From: Microcaldota archaeon
GTDB lineage: Archaea > Micrarchaeota > Micrarchaeia > Micrarchaeales > CABMGC01
Length of the DNA: 13,665 bases
Direction: 5' to 3'
Assembly (NCBI GenBank): GCA_021805625.1
Contig: JAJZEU010000130.1
Location: 1-13,665 of the forward strand
Under the pieces are notes generated by a model. That model did no database searches. It was not told the origin of the DNA and saw only the letters and a program-made list of their open reading frames with translations. Numbering within the stretch: the first letter of the stretch is position 1; every line of letters starts with the position of its first letter. Made by a program: the position numbers and the translations under genes. Below are positions 6,978 through 13,134 of this stretch, piece after piece.

Positions 6978-7577
6978 CTATTTATCTTTTAGTGCAAAAA
7001 GCGATATCCAAGTGCCGTTTTCCTTATCTTTGTGTGTGTATAACAAAACTGTTTTAAATCCATTTTTATTTACTATTTCCCTTAATTCTCTCCCAAAGTA
7101 ATTAGCAAAAAACCTCTTTGTTCCATCTGGATAAGTCTTATATTCCTCTCCTCTCCCTTTCTTAACGGAGATAAACAAAACACCATTTGGTTTCATCGAA
7201 CGTTTGAAGTTATCAAGCAGACTTCTAACATTCCTCTTTTTTATATGTAATAAACTTGCGCAACACCATATACCATCAAATTTCTGACTAAATCTCATCG
7301 TGAGCATATCTTTTATGTAAAACTTGGCTTTTGGAACATATTTCTTAGCCAGACTTATCATAGATTTTGATGCGTCCACTCCCACAACATTGTAGCCATC
7401 TTTTACAAAATGTCTTGCATCCCTTCCAAAACCGCATCCAACATCAATTATGTGTTCTCCCTTTAATAGCCCTTCAAAATCTGCATACTGTTTTTTCCAA
7501 AAGTTTTCAGAACTATATTTTGATTTATACAAATTAGCAATTTTATTATAAGCCAGTATTGTTGTTTCATCAGACAT
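6978..7577 (-). CDS. Class I SAM-dependent methyltransferase
   Basis: A 199-residue Rossmann-fold methyltransferase. Motif I, the SAM-binding glycine loop 'IIDVGCGFGRDA', spans 43-54, and the acidic residue binding the SAM ribose is in 'VVGVDAS' (64-70). 'DGIWCCASLLHI' (101-112) is motif IV/V and 'MKPNGVLFISVKKG' (128-141) the following strand. This layout is typical of UbiE/Tam-like small-molecule methyltransferases, but the substrate cannot be told. ATG at 7577 has a TATA box about 30 bp upstream. The gene is much AT-richer than the helicase beside it and lies between imperfect direct repeats, so it was probably acquired horizontally. It has no operon partner. Confidence 0.88.
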   Translation of the reverse strand: MSDETTILAYNKIANLYKSKYSSENFWKKQYADFEGLLKGEHIIDVGCGFGRDARHFVKDGYNVVGVDASKSMISLAKKYVPKAKFYIKDMLTMRFSQKFDGIWCCASLLHIKKRNVRSLLDNFKRSMKPNGVLFISVKKGRGEEYKTYPDGTKRFFANYFGRELREIVNKNGFKTVLLYTHKDKENGTWISLFALKDK

Positions 7578-7603
7578 TTAATCATAGGTTATTCGATATC
7601 ATA

Positions 7604-7612
7604 ATTATAAAG
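7604..7612 (-). promoter_or_regulatory. TATA box of the methyltransferase gene
   Basis: CTTTATAAT on the minus strand, centred about 30 bp before the ATG at 7577, with a very short or absent leader expected. Confidence 0.5.
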
Positions 7613-7685
7613 ATTTGGCCCATAACGGGTCTAAAATACTCAAAGGAACTATCGAATTGAATTTATGAGCAGGATTGAATATTTG

Positions 7686-7712
7686 AGCAAAGCTTACGAT
7701 AGCGGCTTTGCT
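7686..7712. repeat. Inverted repeat that includes the right direct repeat
   Basis: AGCAAAGC (7686-7693) and GCTTTGCT (7705-7712) are exact reverse complements with an 11-nt loop. The right arm and loop contain CGATAGCGGCTTTGCT (7697-7712), the 15/16 match to 6888-6903. The left copy of the direct repeat does not have this hairpin partner. Confidence 0.6.
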
Positions 7713-7761
7713 AAAAACCCATCCATTCAGAAATATGAACAGATACGGTGCAGTTCTAGCT

Positions 7762-7813
7762 GCAACCACACCCAGTGTTTTGGTTCAACCTTTCCAAAAG
7801 GTTGCGCACCCAG
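7762..7813 (-). repeat. Copy A of a ~52-bp repeat with palindromic core
   Basis: About 80 percent identical by eye to 12278-12332 in the same orientation, including exact blocks GCAACC, CACCCAGTGTTTT and AACCTTTCC. The core AACCTTT/AAAGGTT (7788-7804) is a perfect inverted repeat. Read on the minus strand it encodes a degenerate version of the N-terminal 'NTGCGC' segment of the recombinase remnant at copy B, with a frameshift and a stop. It may be either a recombination site or a decayed gene fragment. Confidence 0.65.
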
Positions 7814-7938
7814 ACTTTTTGCAGACTTGTAAAATAGGTTGCCTTTGATACATTTATAAGGGAATTGGGGAAAGAAATGGGCATAGTGGCGGCCTATTTC
7901 ATCCGCACGCATGAAGATGCGGGATTTCATAACCTAAC

Positions 7939-7949
7939 CTTTTAATAAA
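7939..7949 (+). promoter_or_regulatory. TATA box of xthA
   Basis: CTTTTAATAAA is centred about 26 bp upstream of the ATG at 7971, indicating a leaderless transcript. A second AT-rich word (ATTATAAG, near 7954-7961) is too close to the start. Confidence 0.5.
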
Positions 7950-7970
7950 CAATCATTATAAGTACTACTT

Positions 7971-8819
7971 ATGCGCATTATCTCTTGGAATATAAATTCT
8001 GTACGGGCACGACTACCCAGGCTGTTAGCACTACTCAAACGCCACAGACCGGACGTATTGTGCTTGCAAGAAACTAAAGTAACTAACCAAGACTTTCCTG
8101 AAATCCAGTTGAGCACTGCCGGTTACTATTCAATACTTTACGGTCAAACTAGCTATAACGGCGTAGCAATCCTGATTCGGGGCCAAGCCAAACAACACAA
8201 TTTAACGACTTTTCCCAAAAATAAGCTTTACGCAATGACTGAAGTGAAAAATAATCTGAAGTTTTCTGAAGTTTCGTGCGGTTTTCCAAAAAATCCTGTG
8301 CCTGATGAAGCCAGAGTAATATCGGCTTGTGTTGGAGGATTGCGATTGGTTAATGCTTATGTGATAAATGGAGAAGACAGAACCAGTGATAAATTCCTGC
8401 TTAAAGGCCGTTGGATGGAGGCGTTTGGAAACTGGCTGCAAAATCTCCCGCAAACTCCTCCTCTTCTTGTTGTGGGAGATTTTAATGTTGCTCCATATGA
8501 TTGCGATGTATGGGATCCAAAAGGACTTAAGGACCGAATCCATTGTACGCCTGAAGAAAGGACTTGGTTAAAGAAACTTCAAGGACAACGGTTGCAAGAC
8601 ATCCTCCGAACGAAAACTCAAGAACGCGTTTTCACGTGGTGGCCTTACATGCGAGGTGGATTTAACCGTGACGAGGGCCTGCGTTTCGATTTAGCCCTAG
8701 GTGATAAAGATATTCTGAATCTGGTAAACCGAATATGGGTAGATAAAGAAGAACGCATTCCTGTAGAAAGCCTCGAAGCCCCAAGTGACCATGCGCCAAT
8801 TATCATAGATATAAATTAA
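7971..8819 (+). CDS. xthA: Exonuclease III / AP endonuclease (ExoIII family)
   Basis: A 282-residue DNA-repair nuclease that would cut at abasic sites and degrade 3' ends. Catalytic signatures are present in order: 'SWNINSVRAR' (N7), 'LCLQETK' (E34), 'SYNGVAIL' (61-68), 'VNAYVING' (Y130, counterpart of the catalytic tyrosine), 'VVGDFNVAP' (D170, N172), 'RFDLAL' (D240) and 'SDHAPI' (D273-H274). The protein is about 15-25 residues longer than usual; the extra sequence lies around residues 84-113. It looks like the bacterial-type ExoIII and its GC content is lower than the chaperone genes, so acquisition is possible. ATG at 7971 sits 26 bp after a TATA box. The next gene starts 13 nt after its stop, so the two are probably co-transcribed. 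Confidence 0.92.
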   Translation: MRIISWNINSVRARLPRLLALLKRHRPDVLCLQETKVTNQDFPEIQLSTAGYYSILYGQTSYNGVAILIRGQAKQHNLTTFPKNKLYAMTEVKNNLKFSEVSCGFPKNPVPDEARVISACVGGLRLVNAYVINGEDRTSDKFLLKGRWMEAFGNWLQNLPQTPPLLVVGDFNVAPYDCDVWDPKGLKDRIHCTPEERTWLKKLQGQRLQDILRTKTQERVFTWWPYMRGGFNRDEGLRFDLALGDKDILNLVNRIWVDKEERIPVESLEAPSDHAPIIIDIN

Positions 8820-8832
8820 ACAAAGTTTTGAA

Positions 8833-9651
8833 ATGAAGATTTTAGTTACAGGAGCAAGCGGATATGTGGGTGCAAGCATATTCACGAACCTGAGCAAATA
8901 CTACGACTTAATTGGCACATTTCAAAAAACCAAGTTGTTCGAAGAATTACTAGAACTCGACATTACTAATAAGAAGGCAGTTATTCAAACCTTCCTAACT
9001 GTAAGGCCGGAATTAATAATACATGCTGCTGCAATCCCCAGTAGAAAAGTATGTGAAGAGTACCCTAAAAATGCCCTTGTAGTTAATTTTGAAGGAACCA
9101 AAAACGTGGTAGTGGCAGCAAACAGCATCAACTCTAGGGTAATATATGTTTCTACACTTGGAGTCAAGGAAGATCCGCCAACGCAATACGGAAAGACGAA
9201 ACTTATGGGTGAACGTTATATTCGAAAAGTTCGTGCTGGATACAATATTCTCAGGTTATCCATGACGTTCGGATACAGCCCTAATTTCAGTAATGATCGA
9301 CCGTTCAACAGAATAATCAAAACAATTCAGACCGGCCAACCTAGTTCTTATGATAACACTTGGAAATTTGCACCTACCTATCTAAGGGATATTTCGACAG
9401 CAATCCAAATGCTGATAGAAAAGGAGATTCAAAGTAGGATTCTGACAGTAGCAATCCCTGAACTCAAATCTACTTTTGAGATAGCTTCAGATATTCTCAG
9501 GCCATTCGGCAGGACGGTTAGACCGGAAAACAATTGCAAGGAAAAATTAGATGAAATTCCTGAGCCCAACGACATCCAGTTACCTATCTCCTCATATCAA
9601 ACTATGATCCATGCTATAACAAGCGAGATTCGACATAACCATCTTGCTTAA
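8833..9651 (+). CDS. Extended SDR protein (RmlD/NAD-dependent epimerase-like)
   Basis: A 272-residue extended short-chain dehydrogenase/reductase. The NAD(P)-binding glycine motif 'TGASGYVG' is at 6-13, 'DIT' at 43-45 and 'HAAA' at 64-67. The catalytic triad is visible as S107/T108 ('YVSTLG'), Y119 and K123 ('YGKTK'). This is the pattern of dTDP-4-dehydrorhamnose reductases and nucleotide-sugar epimerases; the C-terminal substrate domain (about 160-272) is short and not diagnostic. It likely works in surface-sugar or lipid-head-group metabolism, but the substrate is unknown. It follows xthA by 13 nt on the same strand and ends 1 nt from the stop of the convergent radical SAM gene. Confidence 0.85.
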   Translation: MKILVTGASGYVGASIFTNLSKYYDLIGTFQKTKLFEELLELDITNKKAVIQTFLTVRPELIIHAAAIPSRKVCEEYPKNALVVNFEGTKNVVVAANSINSRVIYVSTLGVKEDPPTQYGKTKLMGERYIRKVRAGYNILRLSMTFGYSPNFSNDRPFNRIIKTIQTGQPSSYDNTWKFAPTYLRDISTAIQMLIEKEIQSRILTVAIPELKSTFEIASDILRPFGRTVRPENNCKEKLDEIPEPNDIQLPISSYQTMIHAITSEIRHNHLA

Positions 9652-9652
9652 G

Positions 9653-11275
9653 TTATCTATAAGTTAATCCCTCATATATCCTTGTCCCTCCAAGCACTTT
9701 TTCATCGAGTATTCGTTCAATCTCTTCAATTGCATTCAATTCCAGTTTATTAAATGAGTAAATATCATACCAGCAATTCACGATACGTTTGAGTAACAAT
9801 CGCCATTTGTCTATTGTTCTCTTGCTTATGTTCGAGCGAGATTTGAAAAAGTCAAGAAAAACTCGAGAATCGTGTTTTAGTGTGTATTGTTTCACGAGTT
9901 GGACGAACTCAGCAAAATACTTTTCTTGTTCAATGAACTGTTGCACTATATCGTACTTTGAATCATTGTACAGGGTTTGGAGTTCATTCTTCTTCAAACT
10001 CACCAGAGATTTGAGTTCATCAGACCACCTTGTCATTTCTTCCTTACTAATGCGAGAGTGAGCAATGAAATCCTGAAGAGCGCGAACAGTATAGTAAAGC
10101 TTGATTTTGTCTTCTTCCAGTAATATCGGGCTAGTATAGTCACGAACATTGACTGCTTTGGCTCTTAGTACTGCTTTAGGACACACTTCATCAATAATAT
10201 TGAAACGGTAAACCAGACCATTTTCAATGGTTCCTAGAACACCAGGGTCAGAAAGTGTTTTCTTCATAACGCTCGTGAAGTCATCTGAATCAACATTAAT
10301 TGGAACATCCGGCATCTCCGATTGCCACCCACCAGCGATTCGGCCATCGTAGACAACAAGCATATTTGTTCCTATAGTGCCGTCCGGGTTGTAAGTTACT
10401 GCAGGGTTACCTCGTTCATTGCAGAAAGCATCCTGTTCCCATATTGTAATCTTTCTCTTTAACTCTGCTTCATTACGCAGATCTGGGGCCAAATCGGACA
10501 AAAGCAACTTAGCCGACGTTACCTCAAACGCATAGCCTGATTTTAATTTGATTGTAATAGCGGATTCTGTTACTTTTACCTCTCCATCGGAAGGCAAGTC
10601 TCGAACTACTTTCTCTCCATTAATCTCGCTGCATAACCCATCGATTAGTGTTTCTTCACCTTGCAGACTGTGAAGCATAAGGACAAAACCCCCCTCATGT
10701 GAATAATGTTCTTCAAATAACTTGATCAGATTCACGACATACTGTAAGGGGTTTTGTTTTGGTAAAGTAAGTGCCCATACGTGAAACTTGTCAAAGCTCA
10801 CTCGGCAAACAATTTTTCTGCCGCACTCTTTGTGATTCCCGCCTAAAAATGCGTCATACATATTCTTGAGAACTTTTTCAGCAACATCCTTATCCCTAGC
10901 CCAAAATGCGCTGGTAACCATCCACGTAACATCTGCTTTTGTTTCTTCAATTATTCGGTACATTAGGTTTGGTTCTAGAAAACCCTCACCACCCCCAGAC
11001 ACCAACAGGTAACCCGTATTAGAATCCTGCACTAGTTTCATCAAGTTTGAAATCCGCAGTGATGTCATCGTATTATACGAATTCTTGCTTTCGGTCATAT
11101 TGGAGAAAAACATACAGTCTTCACAGTCGACAGGACATCTGGAAGTGATAAGAGCGCAGATGAAGCCCTTACCATTATAGCGAATCTGCGGGGTCAACTT
11201 AATGTTGGAGATTATCTCTTGCCGAAGAATACCTGGATGGTCGAATGGATTTGTAGAATCCTCTTGAATCCTCAC
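9653..11275 (-). CDS. Radical SAM protein of unknown specificity
   Basis: A 540-residue protein. The [4Fe-4S] cluster motif CPVDCEDC (C47, C51, C54; CxxxCxxC) is followed by the SAM-binding 'SGGGEGFLEPN' (93-103) and 'RVSFDKFHVW' (158-167), a strand ending with an S-x-D-x-F-H signature seen in several radical SAM groups. A second part (about 275-370) has 'CNERGNPAVTYNPDGTIG', which resembles the start of a SPASM/twitch domain, but only C285 and C365 are present and the expected later cysteines are missing. The last 150 residues are helical and charged with no known domain. The start is GTG at 11275: an ATG two bases earlier is out of frame and stops at once. The start overlaps the ankyrin pseudogene. 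I cannot assign a substrate. Confidence 0.82.
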   Translation of the reverse strand: MRIQEDSTNPFDHPGILRQEIISNIKLTPQIRYNGKGFICALITSRCPVDCEDCMFFSNMTESKNSYNTMTSLRISNLMKLVQDSNTGYLLVSGGGEGFLEPNLMYRIIEETKADVTWMVTSAFWARDKDVAEKVLKNMYDAFLGGNHKECGRKIVCRVSFDKFHVWALTLPKQNPLQYVVNLIKLFEEHYSHEGGFVLMLHSLQGEETLIDGLCSEINGEKVVRDLPSDGEVKVTESAITIKLKSGYAFEVTSAKLLLSDLAPDLRNEAELKRKITIWEQDAFCNERGNPAVTYNPDGTIGTNMLVVYDGRIAGGWQSEMPDVPINVDSDDFTSVMKKTLSDPGVLGTIENGLVYRFNIIDEVCPKAVLRAKAVNVRDYTSPILLEEDKIKLYYTVRALQDFIAHSRISKEEMTRWSDELKSLVSLKKNELQTLYNDSKYDIVQQFIEQEKYFAEFVQLVKQYTLKHDSRVFLDFFKSRSNISKRTIDKWRLLLKRIVNCWYDIYSFNKLELNAIEEIERILDEKVLGGTRIYEGLTYR

Positions 11276-11460
11276 ATAATCACTGTATAACTTTTGTTTG
11301 CTCTGTTGAACGAATCGCCCTTGGCTGATGCGAGCATCAGCGCTGTCCGCCCTTAGGTGTCCTTGGCGTTCGGGTTAGTCCCTTCTTTCAGAAGTTTCGC
11401 TACCTCCGCCTTTTCGCCCTTCTCTATGACTGCGAATAACAAGTCTTTGAGTTCGGCCAT
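11272..11460 (-). pseudogene. Ankyrin-repeat gene interrupted by a stop codon
   Basis: The ATG at 11460 opens 35 codons reading 'MAELKDLLFAVIEKGEKAEV' then 'AKLLKEGTNPNAKDT', a classic ankyrin capping helix and repeat loop, before TAA at 11353-11355. In the same frame beyond that stop come 'GRTALMLASAKGDSF' and a tail ending in TGA at 11272-11274; 'G-x-T-A-L-x-x-A' is the canonical first helix of the next ankyrin repeat. One substitution therefore broke a gene of 62 codons. A TATA-like element (minus ATTTTAAGTATTTT, near 11488-11501) precedes it. The TGA overlaps the GTG start of the radical SAM gene. The intact relative was probably longer. Ankyrin repeats bind proteins; no target can be named. 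Confidence 0.75.
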
Positions 11461-11517
11461 TTTAACCCATTTTATATACGCAGAGAAAATACTTAAAATC
11501 TAGCTTGTCTTTCACTT

Positions 11518-11889
11518 TCAGTGTATTGCACAGGTGTATATACTGATTAGCCAAAGTCCATAGGCGATAGCAACTATTAAAATTATCCAAGAAAATACCC
11601 AAAGCTTGTTTACACGCTTTCGAGTTCGTGTAACCTTCTTCTTTTTCAGCGAAGAGACATAGCGAACCACACAAGCTAGCAATAAGAGTCCCACGAATGT
11701 TAGGATGTATTGTGTAATAGCGTTGTTGCCATAGCAAGTCAGTAGGACTTGTGTTTGGGTTGCGGGGTTGCTGCCGTTTAGAGACGAGTTTATGCCAAAG
11801 ACCATGCTTGCAATAAGGGTAACCAATCCAGCTATTATGGTTATTACAGTAAGCACGTTCGTAAGCAAGGTTCTTTCTTCCTCTTCCAT
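11518..11889 (-). CDS. Small three-helix membrane protein, unknown function
   Basis: A 123-residue protein. A short acidic N-terminus ('MEEEERT') leads into three predicted membrane helices at about residues 11-33, 58-78 and 96-118. The loop between helices 1 and 2 is polar (N/S/T/Q-rich, one Cys) and would face outside; the loop between helices 2 and 3 carries a strong basic cluster ('SSLKKKKVTRTRKRVNK') and would be cytoplasmic. No recognisable family. The ATG at 11889 is 25 bp downstream of a TATA box, so the transcript is probably leaderless. It lies between the ankyrin pseudogene and the recombinase remnant, all on the minus strand, and the recombinase frame ends inside its promoter. Confidence 0.72.
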   Translation of the reverse strand: MEEEERTLLTNVLTVITIIAGLVTLIASMVFGINSSLNGSNPATQTQVLLTCYGNNAITQYILTFVGLLLLACVVRYVSSLKKKKVTRTRKRVNKLWVFSWIILIVAIAYGLWLISIYTCAIH

Positions 11890-11909
11890 AAATCTAAGGG
11901 TAGTTGATG

Positions 11910-11917
11910 TTTATATT
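11910..11917 (-). promoter_or_regulatory. TATA box of the three-helix membrane protein gene
   Basis: AATATAAA on the minus strand, centred 25 bp upstream of the ATG at 11889. The last codons of the truncated recombinase frame read through it, showing that the frame has run into unrelated intergenic sequence. Confidence 0.6.
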
Positions 11918-12277
11918 GATAGCTTCAAGGAACCTGTAATCCTTAAACCACCACTCTACTGCTAATCCGGCCTCGCCTATGCGAAGGCCGAGCTGCGCCT
12001 GATATGAAAATAACAGGTGGGACTTCGGGCTGTCTATCGCCCTAAAGAACGCACTGACCTCTTGTTCAGTAAAGCCCTTGTTCAAGGTTCCGTATTTCGG
12101 GATACGGCTGCGCTTGAACCGCTTTGCGAACTGCGCGGTTACCTGCTTGCGGATGTCTACCAAGTAATGTTTCGGCAGATATGGCAGCTCTGCGTCTAAC
12201 TTCGCTTTTAATGCTTTGTATGCGGTTTTCGTGCGGTGTTCGCACGCAAACGCTTTAGAATCTTGGGCTTTCAAACC

Positions 12278-12332
12278 GCAACCGCACCCAGTGTTTTCGA
12301 TTAACCTTTCCGGAAAGATTGCCGCACACCAG
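12278..12332 (-). repeat. Copy B of the ~52-bp repeat, at the recombinase 5' end
   Basis: Same-orientation partner of 7762-7813. The core AACCTTTCC/GGAAAGATT (12303-12320) is an inverted repeat with one mismatch; its central CTTTCCGGAAAG is a perfect palindrome. On the minus strand it encodes the 'IFPERLIENTGCGC' part of the recombinase frame. The two copies are about 4.5 kb apart. Confidence 0.65.
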
Positions 12333-12384
12333 CAAGGTAACTTCTCGCTCTTCTTGATAACAGTATCAATCTCTTAATGCAAGA

Positions 12385-13134
12385 CTACTTCTTGATCCAA
12401 TCCGACATCGTATTTTTTATTTCATCAAATCTAGGTAGCTCACCGAAAACGAGGCTCTTAAGCTCTCTATTGTAATAGCTCCGATGTTCAGAAACGCTTT
12501 TTAGGAATAAGGCCGCAGAGAACTTCATTTTATAGTATTCTAGCTTGAAGTTTATCAAATCCTCTTCAAACTTTATCTTCCTTTTAGTTATCAAGTATTG
12601 CAAATCATATACGTCTCTCGCTTTTTCTCTGGTAAGGATTGCCCGGATTTTCTCCGCCCCTACTTCATCAAGTGCCATGCCGGCTATGGTCTTGATAGGC
12701 AATGAATACGATGGATAATCAAGTTTCACTGGGAGTGTCCTCCTTAGTACATGCTCCCTCTTGCTGATTTCCACATAAACGACGCATTCGTCTATCTTTG
12801 CAGTATTGAGCGGTCCTTTCGCACTGATTCTGAAGGAAAGAGTAGTTTCATTATTGGTTATTGGTTTTATTTTGTTCTCGACTCCAAAAAGGGCAAGGCT
12901 ACGCGATACCCTGTCAGCTACATCATGTAAAAGTGGTTCAGATGTAGTAAAATCAAGATCCTCCGAGAATCTGCCAAGTCCCTGAGTAAACCATAGGTAG
13001 GTGCCACCTTTGAAGACCAGTGTCTCTTCTGCAATGCTGTTGAGCGCAAGATATTGGATATAATGTTTTTCCTGCTGCCAAGGGCTCATACCCATAAGTT
13101 TCGCAATCTCGATTAGTTCGTCCTTATTTATCAT
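12385..13134 (-). CDS. abiEii: AbiEii-type nucleotidyltransferase toxin
   Basis: A 249-residue protein of the AbiEii/DUF1814 nucleotidyltransferase group, the toxin of AbiE (type IV) toxin-antitoxin and phage-exclusion systems. The nucleotidyltransferase motif is 'FKGGTYLWFTQGLGRFSEDL' plus 'DF' (41-62), giving the GG(T/S)...S-x-D-x-D signature with D59 and D61 as metal ligands. The second signature, 'EKIRAILTREKARDVYDLQY' (161-180), is the family's K...R-D-x-Y-D-L motif. Family knowledge: members transfer nucleotides to targets such as tRNA and can arrest growth. ATG at 13134 overlaps the upstream stop codon as ATGA, so translation is coupled to the antitoxin. All key residues are present. 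In archaea such pairs often sit in accessory islands, as here. Confidence 0.87.
   Translation of the reverse strand: MINKDELIEIAKLMGMSPWQQEKHYIQYLALNSIAEETLVFKGGTYLWFTQGLGRFSEDLDFTTSEPLLHDVADRVSRSLALFGVENKIKPITNNETTLSFRISAKGPLNTAKIDECVVYVEISKREHVLRRTLPVKLDYPSYSLPIKTIAGMALDEVGAEKIRAILTREKARDVYDLQYLITKRKIKFEEDLINFKLEYYKMKFSAALFLKSVSEHRSYYNRELKSLVFGELPRFDEIKNTMSDWIKK

Larger units (their letters stand above)
7578..7970. other. 393-bp gene-free stretch between methyltransferase and xthA
   Basis: It holds the methyltransferase promoter, an 8-bp inverted repeat (7686-7712), the right copies of the methyltransferase-flanking repeats, copy A of the 52-bp repeat (7762-7813) and the promoter of xthA. 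A 67-codon minus-strand frame (7727-7930) crosses copy A but shows no recognisable domain, and I do not call it a gene. Confidence 0.6.
11894..12373 (-). pseudogene. Truncated tyrosine recombinase (integrase) fragment
   Basis: The frame is open from 12373 (after a TAA at 12374-12376) but has no ATG or GTG; the only usual start is TTG at 12274. From that TTG, residues 69-105 ('FTEQEVSAFFRAIDSPKSHL' then 'LFSYQAQLGLRIGEA') match the beginning of the tyrosine-recombinase catalytic domain, with the first catalytic arginine in 'GLRIGEA' (R98). The remaining catalytic residues (K, HxxR, H/W, Tyr) are absent: after 'GLAVEW' the frame runs into the promoter of the next gene and stops. Upstream of the TTG the same frame encodes a cysteine-rich segment with 'CWC', 'NTGCGCG' and, just inside, 'ACEH', which could be a zinc-binding N-terminal domain. 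It is probably a non-functional remnant of an integrated element. Confidence 0.68.

Noticed and set aside
7727..7930. 67-codon minus-strand frame upstream of xthA
   Set aside because: No domain or good composition, and part of it is repeat copy A. A short novel protein cannot be excluded, but the evidence is too weak.
11353..11355. TAA in the ankyrin frame as a recoded (read-through) codon
   Set aside because: TAA is used as an ordinary stop in other genes here (for example the SDR and radical SAM genes), and no recoding signal is visible.
11462..11737. 91-codon minus-strand frame overlapping the three-helix membrane protein
   Set aside because: It overlaps a better gene that has a promoter at the right distance and clear membrane helices.
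7762..12332. Integron-type cassette array with attC sites
   Set aside because: Only two copies with genes between them on both strands, no GTTRRRY/RYYYAAC core pairs that I can see, and no integron integrase.
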